From an uncultured Geobacteraceae bacterium (GTDB lineage: Bacteria; Desulfobacterota; Desulfuromonadia; Geobacterales; Pseudopelobacteraceae), in assembly GCA_903901875.1 (NCBI GenBank), contig CAIUSO010000122.1, positions 1-52,120 of the forward strand: a DNA stretch of 52,120 nt, in the 5' to 3' direction. Below, in pieces: positions 16,115-24,838 of the stretch. Every line of letters begins with the position of its first letter. Position 1 is the stretch's first letter. Under the pieces are notes generated by a model. That model saw nothing but the letters and a program-made list of their open reading frames with translations. It was not told where the DNA came from and did not search any database. The position numbers and the translations under genes were made by a program.

Positions 16115-17035
16115 ATGAGTACCATTGCCGATGCCCTCATACCGGTGCTTGCACTTATTTTTGTCGGGTTTCTCATCCAGCGCACCGCCTTCCTCCCCCC
16201 GACATTCTGGCCCGGTGCGGAAAAACTGACCTATTTTCTCCTGATGCCGGCCACCCTGATTCACAGCCTGTCCGGCAAAGAGATCGGCTCCCTCCCCTGG
16301 CTCAAAATCCTCGTCACTGTTGAAGGGGGGGTGCTGGCCAGTGCACTGCTGGTGATGGTCTGGTGGCTCTTTAATAGACGGACCGAAGCACCGGTTCTGA
16401 CGTCCCTCTTCCAGGGGGGGGTGCGTTTTAACACCTTTGTCGCGTTGGCACTGGCAGAAAATCTCTATGGCCGCGATGGCCTTTTTCTGGCAGCCATGGC
16501 CGCCGGCTTCATGATTATTCTGATCAATATTCTCTGCGTTTCACTCTTTTCCCTCGCCGTAGGGAATGGAAGCGGCATCAGCGTGAGGCGGTTCCTCCGC
16601 GACTTACTGCGCAACCCCCTGATTATCGGTTGCCTGATCGGTGTCGGTATCAACGCCTCCGGAATAAAACTTCCGACGGCCATAGACGGTATTCTGTCCC
16701 TCGGCGGCAAGGCAGCCTTTCCGGTGGGACTCATGGCGGTCGGTGCCGCCTACCGTGCGGGAAACCTGATCCTGCATTGGCAGCCCCTCATGGTGAGCAG
16801 CACCATCCAGTTTCTCTGTAAACCACTCATCGCCTGGGGACTGGCCACTGCTTTAGGTCTGACCGGCGTAGCACTGAATGTGACCGTTCTACTGTTCAGC
16901 GTCCCCACGGCACCGTCCGCCTACATTCTGTCGCGGCAAATGGGGGGAGACCACGACAGCATGGCGGCCATTATTACCGTCCAGACCTGCCTCTCCTTCC
17001 TCACTCTCCCCATCACCATCTGGCTGATCAGCTGA
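16115..17035 (+). CDS. AEC-family transporter
   Basis: A 306-residue inner-membrane protein with about ten hydrophobic segments, opening ALIPVLALIFVGFLIQRTAFL and containing FNTFVALALAENLYG and the C-terminal APSAYILSRQMGGD typical of the auxin efflux carrier family. Members export organic acids or auxin-like anions; the substrate here is unknown. No strong ribosome site is seen before the ATG at 16115. Monocistronic by position. Confidence 0.9.
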   Translation: MSTIADALIPVLALIFVGFLIQRTAFLPPTFWPGAEKLTYFLLMPATLIHSLSGKEIGSLPWLKILVTVEGGVLASALLVMVWWLFNRRTEAPVLTSLFQGGVRFNTFVALALAENLYGRDGLFLAAMAAGFMIILINILCVSLFSLAVGNGSGISVRRFLRDLLRNPLIIGCLIGVGINASGIKLPTAIDGILSLGGKAAFPVGLMAVGAAYRAGNLILHWQPLMVSSTIQFLCKPLIAWGLATALGLTGVALNVTVLLFSVPTAPSAYILSRQMGGDHDSMAAIITVQTCLSFLTLPITIWLIS

Positions 17036-17093
17036 GCAGTATTTTTCCCGAGGTGCTCTGGTATTTCTGCACCGTAGTGGTTATAGTCCTGAT

Positions 17094-18038
17094 ATGACCA
17101 CCAACCACCATAATGAAACGGATCACCTCTGGCACCCGGTATCAGCTCGATACGGCTGTCATCTGACCAGACAGCAGGCGCATCTCTGGGCACTGGTGCT
17201 CGACTCGCGAGCTATCCCGTGCTGCATCGAAGCCGACGGCGAACGGTGGCAGCTGCTGGTGGCGGAAAATCAGATGGAAAGTGCCAGCCGTGAACTCCAG
17301 CTCTTTGAAAAGGCCAATTTTAACTGGCCTCCGCCCCCCCCTCCCCACCGTCCGGCAGCGGGGAGCGTGCTTTCCACCCTCTCGGTTCTGCTGCTGCTTG
17401 CCACCTTCCACAATCTGACACTCATGGGGGTATCTGTGCCGGGCAGGGGTCTTGTGGATCTGTACGACCTTGGCACCGCCAACGCCGGTGCCATAAAAAG
17501 TGGCCAATGGTGGCGTCTCATCACCCCCCTGACCCTCCATTCAGGAATTGTCCACCTTCTCAGCAATCTGACCATCGGCGGCACCTTCATCGGGTTGCTC
17601 TGCCGGGAAATGGGGGGGGGATTGACCTGGCTGCTCCTGCTGCTTTCCGCGGCCCTCGGCAATCTCGTCAACGCCTGGGTCCATCCATCAACCCACAACT
17701 CGGTCGGTGCTTCGACCGCCGTTTTTGCTGCGGTCGGTATCCTGGCCACCGTCAGTATGGTCCGCTTTCGTCAGCACCTTCCACAGCGCTGGTTCGTCCC
17801 GGTGGCTGCCGGCCTGGCACTCCTGGCCATCCTGGGAACCGAAGGAAAGGAGACTGATCTGGGGGCCCACCTGTTCGGATTTTTGGCCGGCCTCTGCTTC
17901 GGCACCGCAGCCGAGTATCTTATCGGAACGTTTGGGGTGCCGGGCAGGGTGCTGAACCGACTGCTGGGCACCCTGAGCGGCATGGTGGTGCTGGTTTCCT
18001 GGTGGTATGCCACCGGGGGCACTCTCCCCCGTCCCTGA
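17094..18038 (+). CDS. Rhomboid-family intramembrane serine protease
   Basis: A 314-residue membrane protease. About 80 soluble N-terminal residues end in a proline run, followed by six or seven membrane segments. The catalytic serine is in SVGASTAVF and the histidine in DLGAHLFGF; HSGIVHLLSNL is the conserved oxyanion-region helix. It cuts membrane proteins within or near the bilayer; target unknown. No clear ribosome site precedes the ATG at 17094. Confidence 0.92.
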   Translation: MTTNHHNETDHLWHPVSARYGCHLTRQQAHLWALVLDSRAIPCCIEADGERWQLLVAENQMESASRELQLFEKANFNWPPPPPPHRPAAGSVLSTLSVLLLLATFHNLTLMGVSVPGRGLVDLYDLGTANAGAIKSGQWWRLITPLTLHSGIVHLLSNLTIGGTFIGLLCREMGGGLTWLLLLLSAALGNLVNAWVHPSTHNSVGASTAVFAAVGILATVSMVRFRQHLPQRWFVPVAAGLALLAILGTEGKETDLGAHLFGFLAGLCFGTAAEYLIGTFGVPGRVLNRLLGTLSGMVVLVSWWYATGGTLPRP

Positions 18039-18182
18039 CCGGACGGCGTGCCTCTCCCCGATTAACCCGCTCTTTTTATTTCCGCTCCTCCTCAAAAAAT
18101 GCTACTCTGCCCGACTCCATGAACCGATCTCTTTCTTCATATATTCCGGCACGGCACACCATGTCGGCCCGTGGTATCGTCA

Positions 18183-20702
18183 ATGAATAACCAGTTCACC
18201 GAAGATGCCCTGTTGCTGATGCGCCACGAGATCTCCTCATCGGGGGGAAACGAGGTTTTTTTCATCGGGCGAACCAACGTCGACGGTATCGTCTATGAAG
18301 CCGAGACCATCGCCCGGGGAAACAGGGTGGCCGTGCCTGCCATCATCACCCGCGCCGCCAGCGGCGACGTGGTCATACACAATCACCCCTCCGGCGACCT
18401 CACCCCTTCGTCGGCCGATATGGATATCGCCTCGGTCACCGGCAATCAGGGGATCGGCTTCACCATCATCAACAACGACTGCAGTCGCAGCTATCAGGTA
18501 GTTGCCCCCTTTACCGAAAAAAAGGGAGAGCAGCTCACCATGGCAGAAATCGGCAAAATATTTGCCGCTGATGGCATGATGGCCCACTTAAAGGGCTTCG
18601 AACCACGGGATGAGCAGGTCCGCATGGCCTGTACCGTTGCCGAAGCCTTCAACCATGACCGGGTGGTGCTGGTGGAAGCGGGAACCGGTACCGGAAAATC
18701 CCTGGCCTACCTGATCCCGGCACTGCTCTGGGCACTGCGCAATAATGAGCGGGTGGTGGTTTCCACCAACACCATCAACCTGCAGGAACAGTTGATCAGG
18801 AAGGATCTCCCCTTTCTGGCACGGAATTCGGCCATGGAGTTCAAGGCGGCACTGGTCAAGGGGCGGAGCAACTATGCCTGCCTTCGGAAACTGGAACACG
18901 CGGAGGCAGAACCATCTCTCTTTCCCGATGAGGCGTCTGCCGAACTGACTACCATTATCGAGTGGAGCCACAGTTGCCAGGATGGCTGCCGCAGTGATCT
19001 CTCCTTCATCCCCCACCACACCACCTGGGAGGAAATCTGCTGCGAAGCGGACCAGTGCGGCAGATCCCGCTGCAAACATTTCGGCCGCTGCTTCTTCTAC
19101 CGTGCCCGCCGGGAATCTTCGGCCGCCCGGGTGCTGGTGGTCAACCACGCCCTGCTGTTATCCGATATCGTGCTCCGAAAAGAGACCGGCTATGATGCCA
19201 CGGCGATACTCCCCCCATTCACCCGTCTGATTTTCGACGAAGGGCACCATCTTGAGGATGTGGCCACCAGCCACCTCTCCCTCTCCATTACCCGGAGCGG
19301 CATTCTCAAGCAGCTGCAGCGACTGGTACCCCACACGCAGAACCGGGCCGGGCTGTTGACCATCATCGCCGCCGGGATCACCCGGCACCTTCCCGAGTCC
19401 CAAGATGGGCTCTATATGGAGCTATCGGGTCTGCTTGAGGCACATCTGATACCAAAATCCTCTGATGTGGCCGGACTTACCGAACAGACCATGGACTGGC
19501 TGGCACTGCGGGTGGAGCATGAGGGTAAAGGGGAAGCGGGGCGAGAGGTAAAACTGCGCATTACCCCCGAGGCTGAACGAACCGACTTCTGGATGGAATG
19601 CCGCCAGCGGCTTCAGGCTCTGGCAGACGGTATCAACGATTATACGTCGGCACTGCGCACCCTGGTACGGCGTTCGAAAGATCTGCCGGAAAAATTGCAG
19701 GAACGACTGGCCGACCAACTGCTCGACACCGGCGGCATTGAAGGTCGCCTGCAAAATATGGCCGATGGTCTGCTTTTTTTCACCACCGATGCCGCCGGCT
19801 ATTGCCGCTGGATCGAGACAAGACGGGGGAACCGGGGAATCCAGGCCAGGCTCACCGCCGCCCCCCTCGACATTTCGGCCCAGCTCAAAGAGACGGTGCT
19901 TGACAAGTTGAAAACAATCATTGTCACCTCGGCAACCCTGACCGTTGGTGGCCAGTTCACCTACCTGAAAAAGCGCACCGGTTTTTCCCTCCTGCCGGCG
20001 ACGCGGGTTTCAGAACTGCAACTGGCGTCACCGTTCAACTACGCCCGCCAGGTTTTTGTTGCCGTTCCGGACGAAATGCCCGAACCGACCACACCGGACT
20101 ACCGGGCCGCCCTTGAGCGGCATATCATGAGTGCGGTGACCATTTCACGGGGCGGGGCCTTTATCCTCTTCACGTCATATGATATGCTCAACCGTGTCCA
20201 TCAGGCCCTGTCACCGGCGTTAGCCCGTCTGGGGCTCACCCCGCTCAAACAGGGAGATACGGGACGCCATTCACTCTTGACCCGCTTTCGGGCCGAGGGG
20301 AACGCCGTACTCTTTGGCACCGACTCGTTCTGGGAGGGGGTTGATGTCAAGGGAGAGGCCCTCAGGCTGGTCATTATCGCCCGTTTGCCGTTTCAGGTGC
20401 CGACCGAACCTGTGCAGCAGGCCCGTGCCGAGAAGATCAAAATGGATGGGGGGGATCCGTTTCGGGATTTTGCGGTACCACAGGCGGTCATAAAATTCCG
20501 CCAGGGATTTGGTCGGCTGATCAGAAGCCGTGACGACCGGGGAGCCGTGCTCATCCTGGACCGGCGCGTACTCAACAAAAGCTACGGCCGGATATTTCTC
20601 AGGTCTCTGCCGGATACGGAAATCATCAGGGGGGATTCGGCGGATATTTTTGCACGGATGGAGGCGTTTTTCAGCTCTCTTTCATCCGCTTCTTCGCACT
20701 GA
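18183..20702 (+). CDS. JAB/RadC-like metalloprotease-DinG-type helicase fusion
   Basis: An 839-residue fusion. Residues 1-110 form a JAB/RadC-like domain with E24, H66, H68 and D79 (HNHPSGDLTPSSAD). Residues 140 onward are a DinG/XPD-like superfamily 2 helicase: Walker A AGTGTGKS at 166-173, a cysteine-rich Fe-S region around C..C..C (CRSD...CGRSRCKHFGRC), DEGH box, and the C-terminal SFWEGVDVKGEALRL and QGFGRLIRS motifs. It should unwind DNA in repair; the role of the JAB domain is unknown. The start is uncertain: ATG at 18183 or GTG at 18171, neither with a good ribosome site. The 3' end overlaps the convergent gene by 32 bp. Confidence 0.9.
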   Translation: MNNQFTEDALLLMRHEISSSGGNEVFFIGRTNVDGIVYEAETIARGNRVAVPAIITRAASGDVVIHNHPSGDLTPSSADMDIASVTGNQGIGFTIINNDCSRSYQVVAPFTEKKGEQLTMAEIGKIFAADGMMAHLKGFEPRDEQVRMACTVAEAFNHDRVVLVEAGTGTGKSLAYLIPALLWALRNNERVVVSTNTINLQEQLIRKDLPFLARNSAMEFKAALVKGRSNYACLRKLEHAEAEPSLFPDEASAELTTIIEWSHSCQDGCRSDLSFIPHHTTWEEICCEADQCGRSRCKHFGRCFFYRARRESSAARVLVVNHALLLSDIVLRKETGYDATAILPPFTRLIFDEGHHLEDVATSHLSLSITRSGILKQLQRLVPHTQNRAGLLTIIAAGITRHLPESQDGLYMELSGLLEAHLIPKSSDVAGLTEQTMDWLALRVEHEGKGEAGREVKLRITPEAERTDFWMECRQRLQALADGINDYTSALRTLVRRSKDLPEKLQERLADQLLDTGGIEGRLQNMADGLLFFTTDAAGYCRWIETRRGNRGIQARLTAAPLDISAQLKETVLDKLKTIIVTSATLTVGGQFTYLKKRTGFSLLPATRVSELQLASPFNYARQVFVAVPDEMPEPTTPDYRAALERHIMSAVTISRGGAFILFTSYDMLNRVHQALSPALARLGLTPLKQGDTGRHSLLTRFRAEGNAVLFGTDSFWEGVDVKGEALRLVIIARLPFQVPTEPVQQARAEKIKMDGGDPFRDFAVPQAVIKFRQGFGRLIRSRDDRGAVLILDRRVLNKSYGRIFLRSLPDTEIIRGDSADIFARMEAFFSSLSSASSH

Positions 20703-21150
20703 AATTGAAACACTGGAAATACATGAGGCATGTCAGCAGAAACGAAAATATGGTGGAGGCCAGCACCAGAGGTGCTCCGGACGCCTTCCGGGCATCGGGA
20801 ACCAGGGAGACGAATACGATAAAAAACGCCACTCCGCAGAATTTCCAGAGATCGCCGATGAGACGTTTCTTGCGAAGTGCCGCAACCTGCTCCGTCGTCA
20901 AAGGGGCAACGCTCCCTTCGATCTCAACGCCGGCATCACGCCAGGCAAGCCGATACACCGGGTAGATCAGCAGTAACTGAACCACGATGGCTGCGGCGAT
21001 GCTGCTGAAAAACTGCCCCGGTTTTTGCAGAAGAGCAAAACGCCCCTGAAACATGATCGCCAGAACTATCAATAAACCGGTTAAAATGGTCTGAACTATC
21101 CGGTACACCATCATCTGCCGGTTAAGCTTCTTGAAATCAACGTGGGCCAT
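20671..21150 (-). CDS. Small four-helix membrane protein
   Basis: A 159-residue integral membrane protein with about four hydrophobic helices (YRIVQTILTGLLIVLAIMF, FSSIAAAIVVQLLLIYPVY, FCGVAFFIVFVSLV, LASTIFSFLLTCLMYF) and a basic C terminus. I do not recognise the family. GGAG lies five bases before the ATG at 21150; GTG at 21156 is an alternative. It lies between the helicase and the sensor kinase, on the opposite strand to both. Confidence 0.75.
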   Translation of the reverse strand: MAHVDFKKLNRQMMVYRIVQTILTGLLIVLAIMFQGRFALLQKPGQFFSSIAAAIVVQLLLIYPVYRLAWRDAGVEIEGSVAPLTTEQVAALRKKRLIGDLWKFCGVAFFIVFVSLVPDARKASGAPLVLASTIFSFLLTCLMYFQCFNFSAKKRMKES

Positions 21151-21271
21151 CGACACACTCCAGAGAGAATTTATAACTGCGTTTCATAAAGCCATACCAT
21201 AGCAGAAAGTACCATGATGCACAAGGGGTGACACCATCAAGAACATACTTCGCCGCATATTTCATCCGATC

Positions 21272-22174
21272 ATGGCACTGATCGCCATTCAGCTGGTCTG
21301 GATCACCCTCGTGATATTCTGGATCTACTGGTTCATCGGCAAACACCGGGAGTTCAGTCAATTGGCCGAGAAATACCGCCCCGAACTGCTGGGGAGGGGT
21401 GCCAACTGGCCGGTCATGGTTGAAGGACTGGTGATGCTGGTACTGATCCTGATCGGCGTCTATGTCATTTTTGTCTATTGGAACCGCCAGTCAAACCTCT
21501 ATCTGCAACAGCGCAACATCATCTCGCAGGTGACCCACGAGCTGAAATCTCCCCTGGCCTCCATCCAGCTTCATCTGGAAACCATTCGCCTCCGGAAACC
21601 TACCGAAGAGCGTCTTGAATCCTTTGTCACCACCATGCTGGCCGACACCGACCGACTCCATTATCTGATCAATAACCTGCTGATGGCGGCCCGGCTCGAA
21701 CAGCGGCGCAAGACGTCAGAACGGCGCCCCACCGACCTGTCCCTGCTGGTGGGAGAGCATGTGGAACGGGAACGGGCAACCCTCCCCCAGGGGGGAACCA
21801 TCACCTGTGAGGCCCCTGCCACGCTCATTGCCGTCATCGACCCGGAGGAGATGGGGATGGTCATCAGAAATCTCTTTGAAAATGCCATACTCTATTCGCC
21901 CCAAAGTCCGGACATCATCGTCCGGCTGAGCAAGGCCGGCTCCTCCCTTTGCCTCACGGTGCAGGATCACGGCCGGGGACTTGACCCAAAGGAGCGAAAG
22001 AATGTCTTTGATCGTTTTTACCGGGTACAGCCGCCGGGTGAGAATGTCCGGGGCACCGGACTCGGGCTCTATATCGTCGAATCGGTTATCAAGGGATACG
22101 GCGGCACCGTTGGCGTAACCAGCGATGGACCGGGCAAAGGGTGTACCTTTACCGTTAAAATTCCGGTGGCCTGA
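21272..22174 (+). CDS. Sensor histidine kinase
   Basis: A membrane histidine kinase, 300 residues from the ATG at 21272. Two membrane segments (residues 3-22 and about 50-68) flank a short periplasmic loop; there is no HAMP domain. The H-box is VTHELKSPLASI, and N, G1 and G2 boxes are NLFENAILYSP, DHGRGLD and GTGLGLYIV. The ATG has no ribosome site; AAGGGG lies further up, before an ATC codon at 21236 that would add 12 basic residues before helix 1 and give 312 residues. It pairs with the response regulator 11 bp downstream. Signal unknown. Confidence 0.9.
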   Translation: MALIAIQLVWITLVIFWIYWFIGKHREFSQLAEKYRPELLGRGANWPVMVEGLVMLVLILIGVYVIFVYWNRQSNLYLQQRNIISQVTHELKSPLASIQLHLETIRLRKPTEERLESFVTTMLADTDRLHYLINNLLMAARLEQRRKTSERRPTDLSLLVGEHVERERATLPQGGTITCEAPATLIAVIDPEEMGMVIRNLFENAILYSPQSPDIIVRLSKAGSSLCLTVQDHGRGLDPKERKNVFDRFYRVQPPGENVRGTGLGLYIVESVIKGYGGTVGVTSDGPGKGCTFTVKIPVA

Positions 22175-22185
22175 GGGGGAGTGAC

Positions 22186-22890
22186 ATGAATAACGACAAG
22201 CCGCATATCATGCTGGTTGAAGATGAAATCCATCTGGCACGGGGCATCTGCTTCAATCTTGAGGAAGAGGGACTTCGGGTCAGCCATTTTGAAACGGCCG
22301 AAAGGGCACTGGTAACCCTCGACATCGAGCACTTCGATCTGGTAATTCTCGATGTCATGCTCCCCGGCATGGACGGCTTTCAGGCGTGCCGGGCTATCCG
22401 CGTCCTGGATCCCCGTGTACCGATTCTGATGCTGACCGCCCGCTCCGAGGACTCTGACCGGGTTGAGGGACTGGAGAACGGTGCCGATGATTATCTGACC
22501 AAGCCGTTCAATCTGGTTGAATTTCTGCTGCGGGTCAAGGGGATGCTCCGCCGTTCCTCCTGGTATCGCCCCGAACCGATCGAGGAGGGATACCGTTTCG
22601 GCGACAACGAGGTATTTCTCCTGTCATACCGGGCCCGCACCGCCCAGGGCGAAATCGACTTGACCGAGATGGAGGTGCGGGTGCTCTCCCTGTTTTTCCA
22701 GAAGGAGGGGCAGGCCATCCACCGGAGCGATCTGCTCCATTCGGTGTGGGGGTACAGCAGCGATACCGAAACCAGAACCCTGGACAACTTTATCGTCCGA
22801 CTCCGGAAATACTTTGAGCCGGACCCGTCACATCCGAAGCATTTTCAAACGGTGCGGGCGGTCGGCTACCGCTTCAGCCGTGAGGGGTAA
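22186..22890 (+). CDS. OmpR/PhoB-family response regulator
   Basis: A 234-residue two-domain regulator. The receiver has the acidic pair E12/D13 and phospho-acceptor D56 (LVILDVMLPGMDG), with LTKPF for the conserved lysine. The C-terminal winged helix (LTEMEVRVLSLF...VWGYSSDTETRTLDNFIVRLRKYFE...TVRAVGYRF) binds DNA. It is co-transcribed with the sensor kinase just upstream. Targets cannot be read from the sequence. Confidence 0.95.
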   Translation: MNNDKPHIMLVEDEIHLARGICFNLEEEGLRVSHFETAERALVTLDIEHFDLVILDVMLPGMDGFQACRAIRVLDPRVPILMLTARSEDSDRVEGLENGADDYLTKPFNLVEFLLRVKGMLRRSSWYRPEPIEEGYRFGDNEVFLLSYRARTAQGEIDLTEMEVRVLSLFFQKEGQAIHRSDLLHSVWGYSSDTETRTLDNFIVRLRKYFEPDPSHPKHFQTVRAVGYRFSREG

Positions 22891-22992
22891 TTCTATTCGG
22901 ATTCCTCCACAAAATTGTTTAGAGAAGCTGATGGGGAAAAGCATAAACCGCCCAGCCCTATTTTTGCAAACCTCCAGACTCCTGGGACCCCC

Positions 22993-23610
22993 ATGACAAT
23001 TACCCTGCTCTACTTTCTCGGCGCATCGGCCGCCCTGACCATCGCCCCCGGCCCCGACAACATCTTCGTCCTGACCCAGGGGATCACCCGTGGAAGGGGG
23101 CCAGCCATAATCACCGCCCTCGGTATGTGCAGCGGCGTCAGCGTCCATACCATTGCCGCCGCATTCGGCATCTCGGCCCTCTTCTATTCGTCACTGCCGG
23201 CCTTCAACGTGGTCAAATATGCCGGTGCAGCCTATCTGCTCTATCTGGCATACAAAACCATGACGGAACGGTCATCCATGGCCCTGGGAACCGCTGACAC
23301 ACGGGGTACTGCCGCACTCTTCAAGCGGGGCTTTATCATGAATGTACTCAATCCGAAGGTGGCACTGTTTTTTCTGGCCTTTCTTCCCCAGTTCGTGACG
23401 CCGTCGGCCGGTCATGTTCCGCTCCAGATGCTGCTGCTCGGCCTGATCTTCATGCTGCAGGCCATCGTCATCTTCAGCCTGATCGGCTATTTTTCCGGCG
23501 GTATCGGCAGATACCTCATGGCCCGCCCCGCACTGGCAAAGTATTTCGACCGCCTGACCGCCGGAGTCTTTGCCTCGCTGGCGATCAGGCTGGCACTCAC
23601 GGAACGGTAG
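22993..23610 (+). CDS. LysE/RhtB-family amino acid exporter
   Basis: A 205-residue inner-membrane exporter with six helices, beginning ITLLYFLGASAALTIAPGPDNIFVLTQG, whose APGPD motif marks the LysE family. The middle carries KYAGAAYLLYLAYKT and GFIMNVLNPKVALFFLAFLPQF. I place the start at 22993; the frame is open to 22915 without support. It may export amino acids or homoserine lactones; substrate unknown. It converges with the cytochrome gene 3 bp away. Confidence 0.9.
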   Translation: MTITLLYFLGASAALTIAPGPDNIFVLTQGITRGRGPAIITALGMCSGVSVHTIAAAFGISALFYSSLPAFNVVKYAGAAYLLYLAYKTMTERSSMALGTADTRGTAALFKRGFIMNVLNPKVALFFLAFLPQFVTPSAGHVPLQMLLLGLIFMLQAIVIFSLIGYFSGGIGRYLMARPALAKYFDRLTAGVFASLAIRLALTER

Positions 23611-23613
23611 GCC

Positions 23614-23952
23614 CTAATGATGAAAATGCCCCTTGTGTTGCCGGTGTTCCGGCCCGGGGGAACGGTGACAATCAAAACAGGCCCTTTCCTCAACCAGCTT
23701 TGAGTCCTGGGGACGCTCCTGCTTGCCAGGTATCTGCTGGTTATACTCGGAGGTCTGGAACGGCAACCTCCCCCGTTCATCGGAGATGTCAGCGGCCCGG
23801 TAGGAAACCTTCCAGTTTGCACTGATCGGCACCGTATGACATTGGTCGCAGCCGCCCGGAGGGGGAATGCTTTTCCAGGCAGTAAACATGGCACAGCCAT
23901 TGGCTGCCAGAGTCACCAGAGAAACAAAGAGAAGAACCAGAATATATTTCAT
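23614..23952 (-). CDS. Diheme c-type cytochrome lipoprotein
   Basis: A 112-residue exported protein. The N terminus (MKYILVLLFVSLVTLAANGC) is a signal peptide with a lipobox-like LAANGC at residues 15-20. Two heme-binding CxxCH motifs are present: CDQCH and CFDCH. The C terminus is histidine-rich (GPEHRQHKGHFHH), which may give axial ligands or bind metal. AAAAGGAG precedes the ATG at 23952. It resembles the small 'cytochrome c' lipoproteins common in Geobacter relatives; its redox partners are unknown. Confidence 0.85.
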   Translation of the reverse strand: MKYILVLLFVSLVTLAANGCAMFTAWKSIPPPGGCDQCHTVPISANWKVSYRAADISDERGRLPFQTSEYNQQIPGKQERPQDSKLVEERACFDCHRSPGPEHRQHKGHFHH

Positions 23953-24029
23953 CGATCACTCCTTTTCTGCCAGCCTTTATTTTAAATAGTACCACAGAAT
24001 AATTCAAAGCGAAACAGGCGGCAGACAAT

Positions 24030-24060
24030 GTTGGGCACGCGTTGCTTTGCCCAACCTACG
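24030..24060. repeat. GTTGGGCA dispersed-type palindromic repeat overlapping the tatD stop
   Basis: GTTGGGCA (24030-24037) and TGCCCAAC (24048-24055) form an 8-bp stem; the following CCTACG includes the tatD stop codon. From memory, the same GTAGGTTGGGCA word occurs as a dispersed repeat in many proteobacterial genomes. It may also act as a hairpin at the end of the tatD transcript. Confidence 0.6.
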
Positions 24061-24838
24061 TCTTTTCTCCGTTGTTAAGTCGCAAAACGCGGCGGGCGGT
24101 GTCCGAGGTTGTCCGGGCCAGCTCTTCTCCGGTGATCCCCCGTAACCGGGCCACCCACTCTGCCGTCTCCACGATCCAGGCGGGGCGGTTCCATTCACCC
24201 CGGTGGCATTGGGGTGTCATATCCGGAGCATCGGTTTCCAGCACCAGATGTTTCAGCGGCACCTCACGGGCGACCCGCGCGGTTTTTCGTCCGCCGTTCC
24301 ACGTTACCGACCCGGAAAGAGAAAGGGCAAAACCAAGTCCGATGAACTGTGGCGCCATCTCCACCGATCCTGAATAGCCATGCATGATCCCCCCCACCCG
24401 TTCTGCACCCTCTTCCCGCAAAATGGTTATGAGCCGTTGAAAGGAACGCCGGCAATGGATCAGCAGCGGCAGGTCAACGGCTCTGGCCACCCGGATCTGC
24501 CCCCGCAGGGCCCGCTCCTGTATCTCCAAGGGGATCGGGTAACCGGGATCAAGCCCCACCTCCCCGATGGCCACCCCCCTGACCGCCTGTTCCTGCAAGC
24601 GGGATAGCAGCGGCTCATCCACCAGATCGGCATACATCGGGTGAATCCCGTAAGCCGGCCGGATGGCCCGGTATGCATCGGCCAGGGTGGCGATGCCGTG
24701 CCAGCCATCTGGATGCACCCCCGGCACCACAAAAGTACCGACACCAAGCGCCCCGGCCTCCCGAATCGCGGCGTCACATTCTCCGGCCAGTGGTCCCAGG
24801 TCCAGGTGGCAATGGCTATCTATCAGGCAGCAACTCAC
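24056..24838 (-). CDS. TatD-family metal-dependent nuclease
   Basis: A 260-residue TIM-barrel hydrolase. Metal ligands are visible in DSHCHLD, AIGEVGLD, LIHCRRS, IMHGYSG and LETDAPDMTPQ. Family members are 3'-5' DNA exonucleases used in repair. The start is a GTG at 24838 that overlaps the upstream stop (GTGA). The final residues EKT and the stop codon lie in a repeat element, so the native C terminus may have been replaced. Confidence 0.93.
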   Translation of the reverse strand: MSCCLIDSHCHLDLGPLAGECDAAIREAGALGVGTFVVPGVHPDGWHGIATLADAYRAIRPAYGIHPMYADLVDEPLLSRLQEQAVRGVAIGEVGLDPGYPIPLEIQERALRGQIRVARAVDLPLLIHCRRSFQRLITILREEGAERVGGIMHGYSGSVEMAPQFIGLGFALSLSGSVTWNGGRKTARVAREVPLKHLVLETDAPDMTPQCHRGEWNRPAWIVETAEWVARLRGITGEELARTTSDTARRVLRLNNGEKT

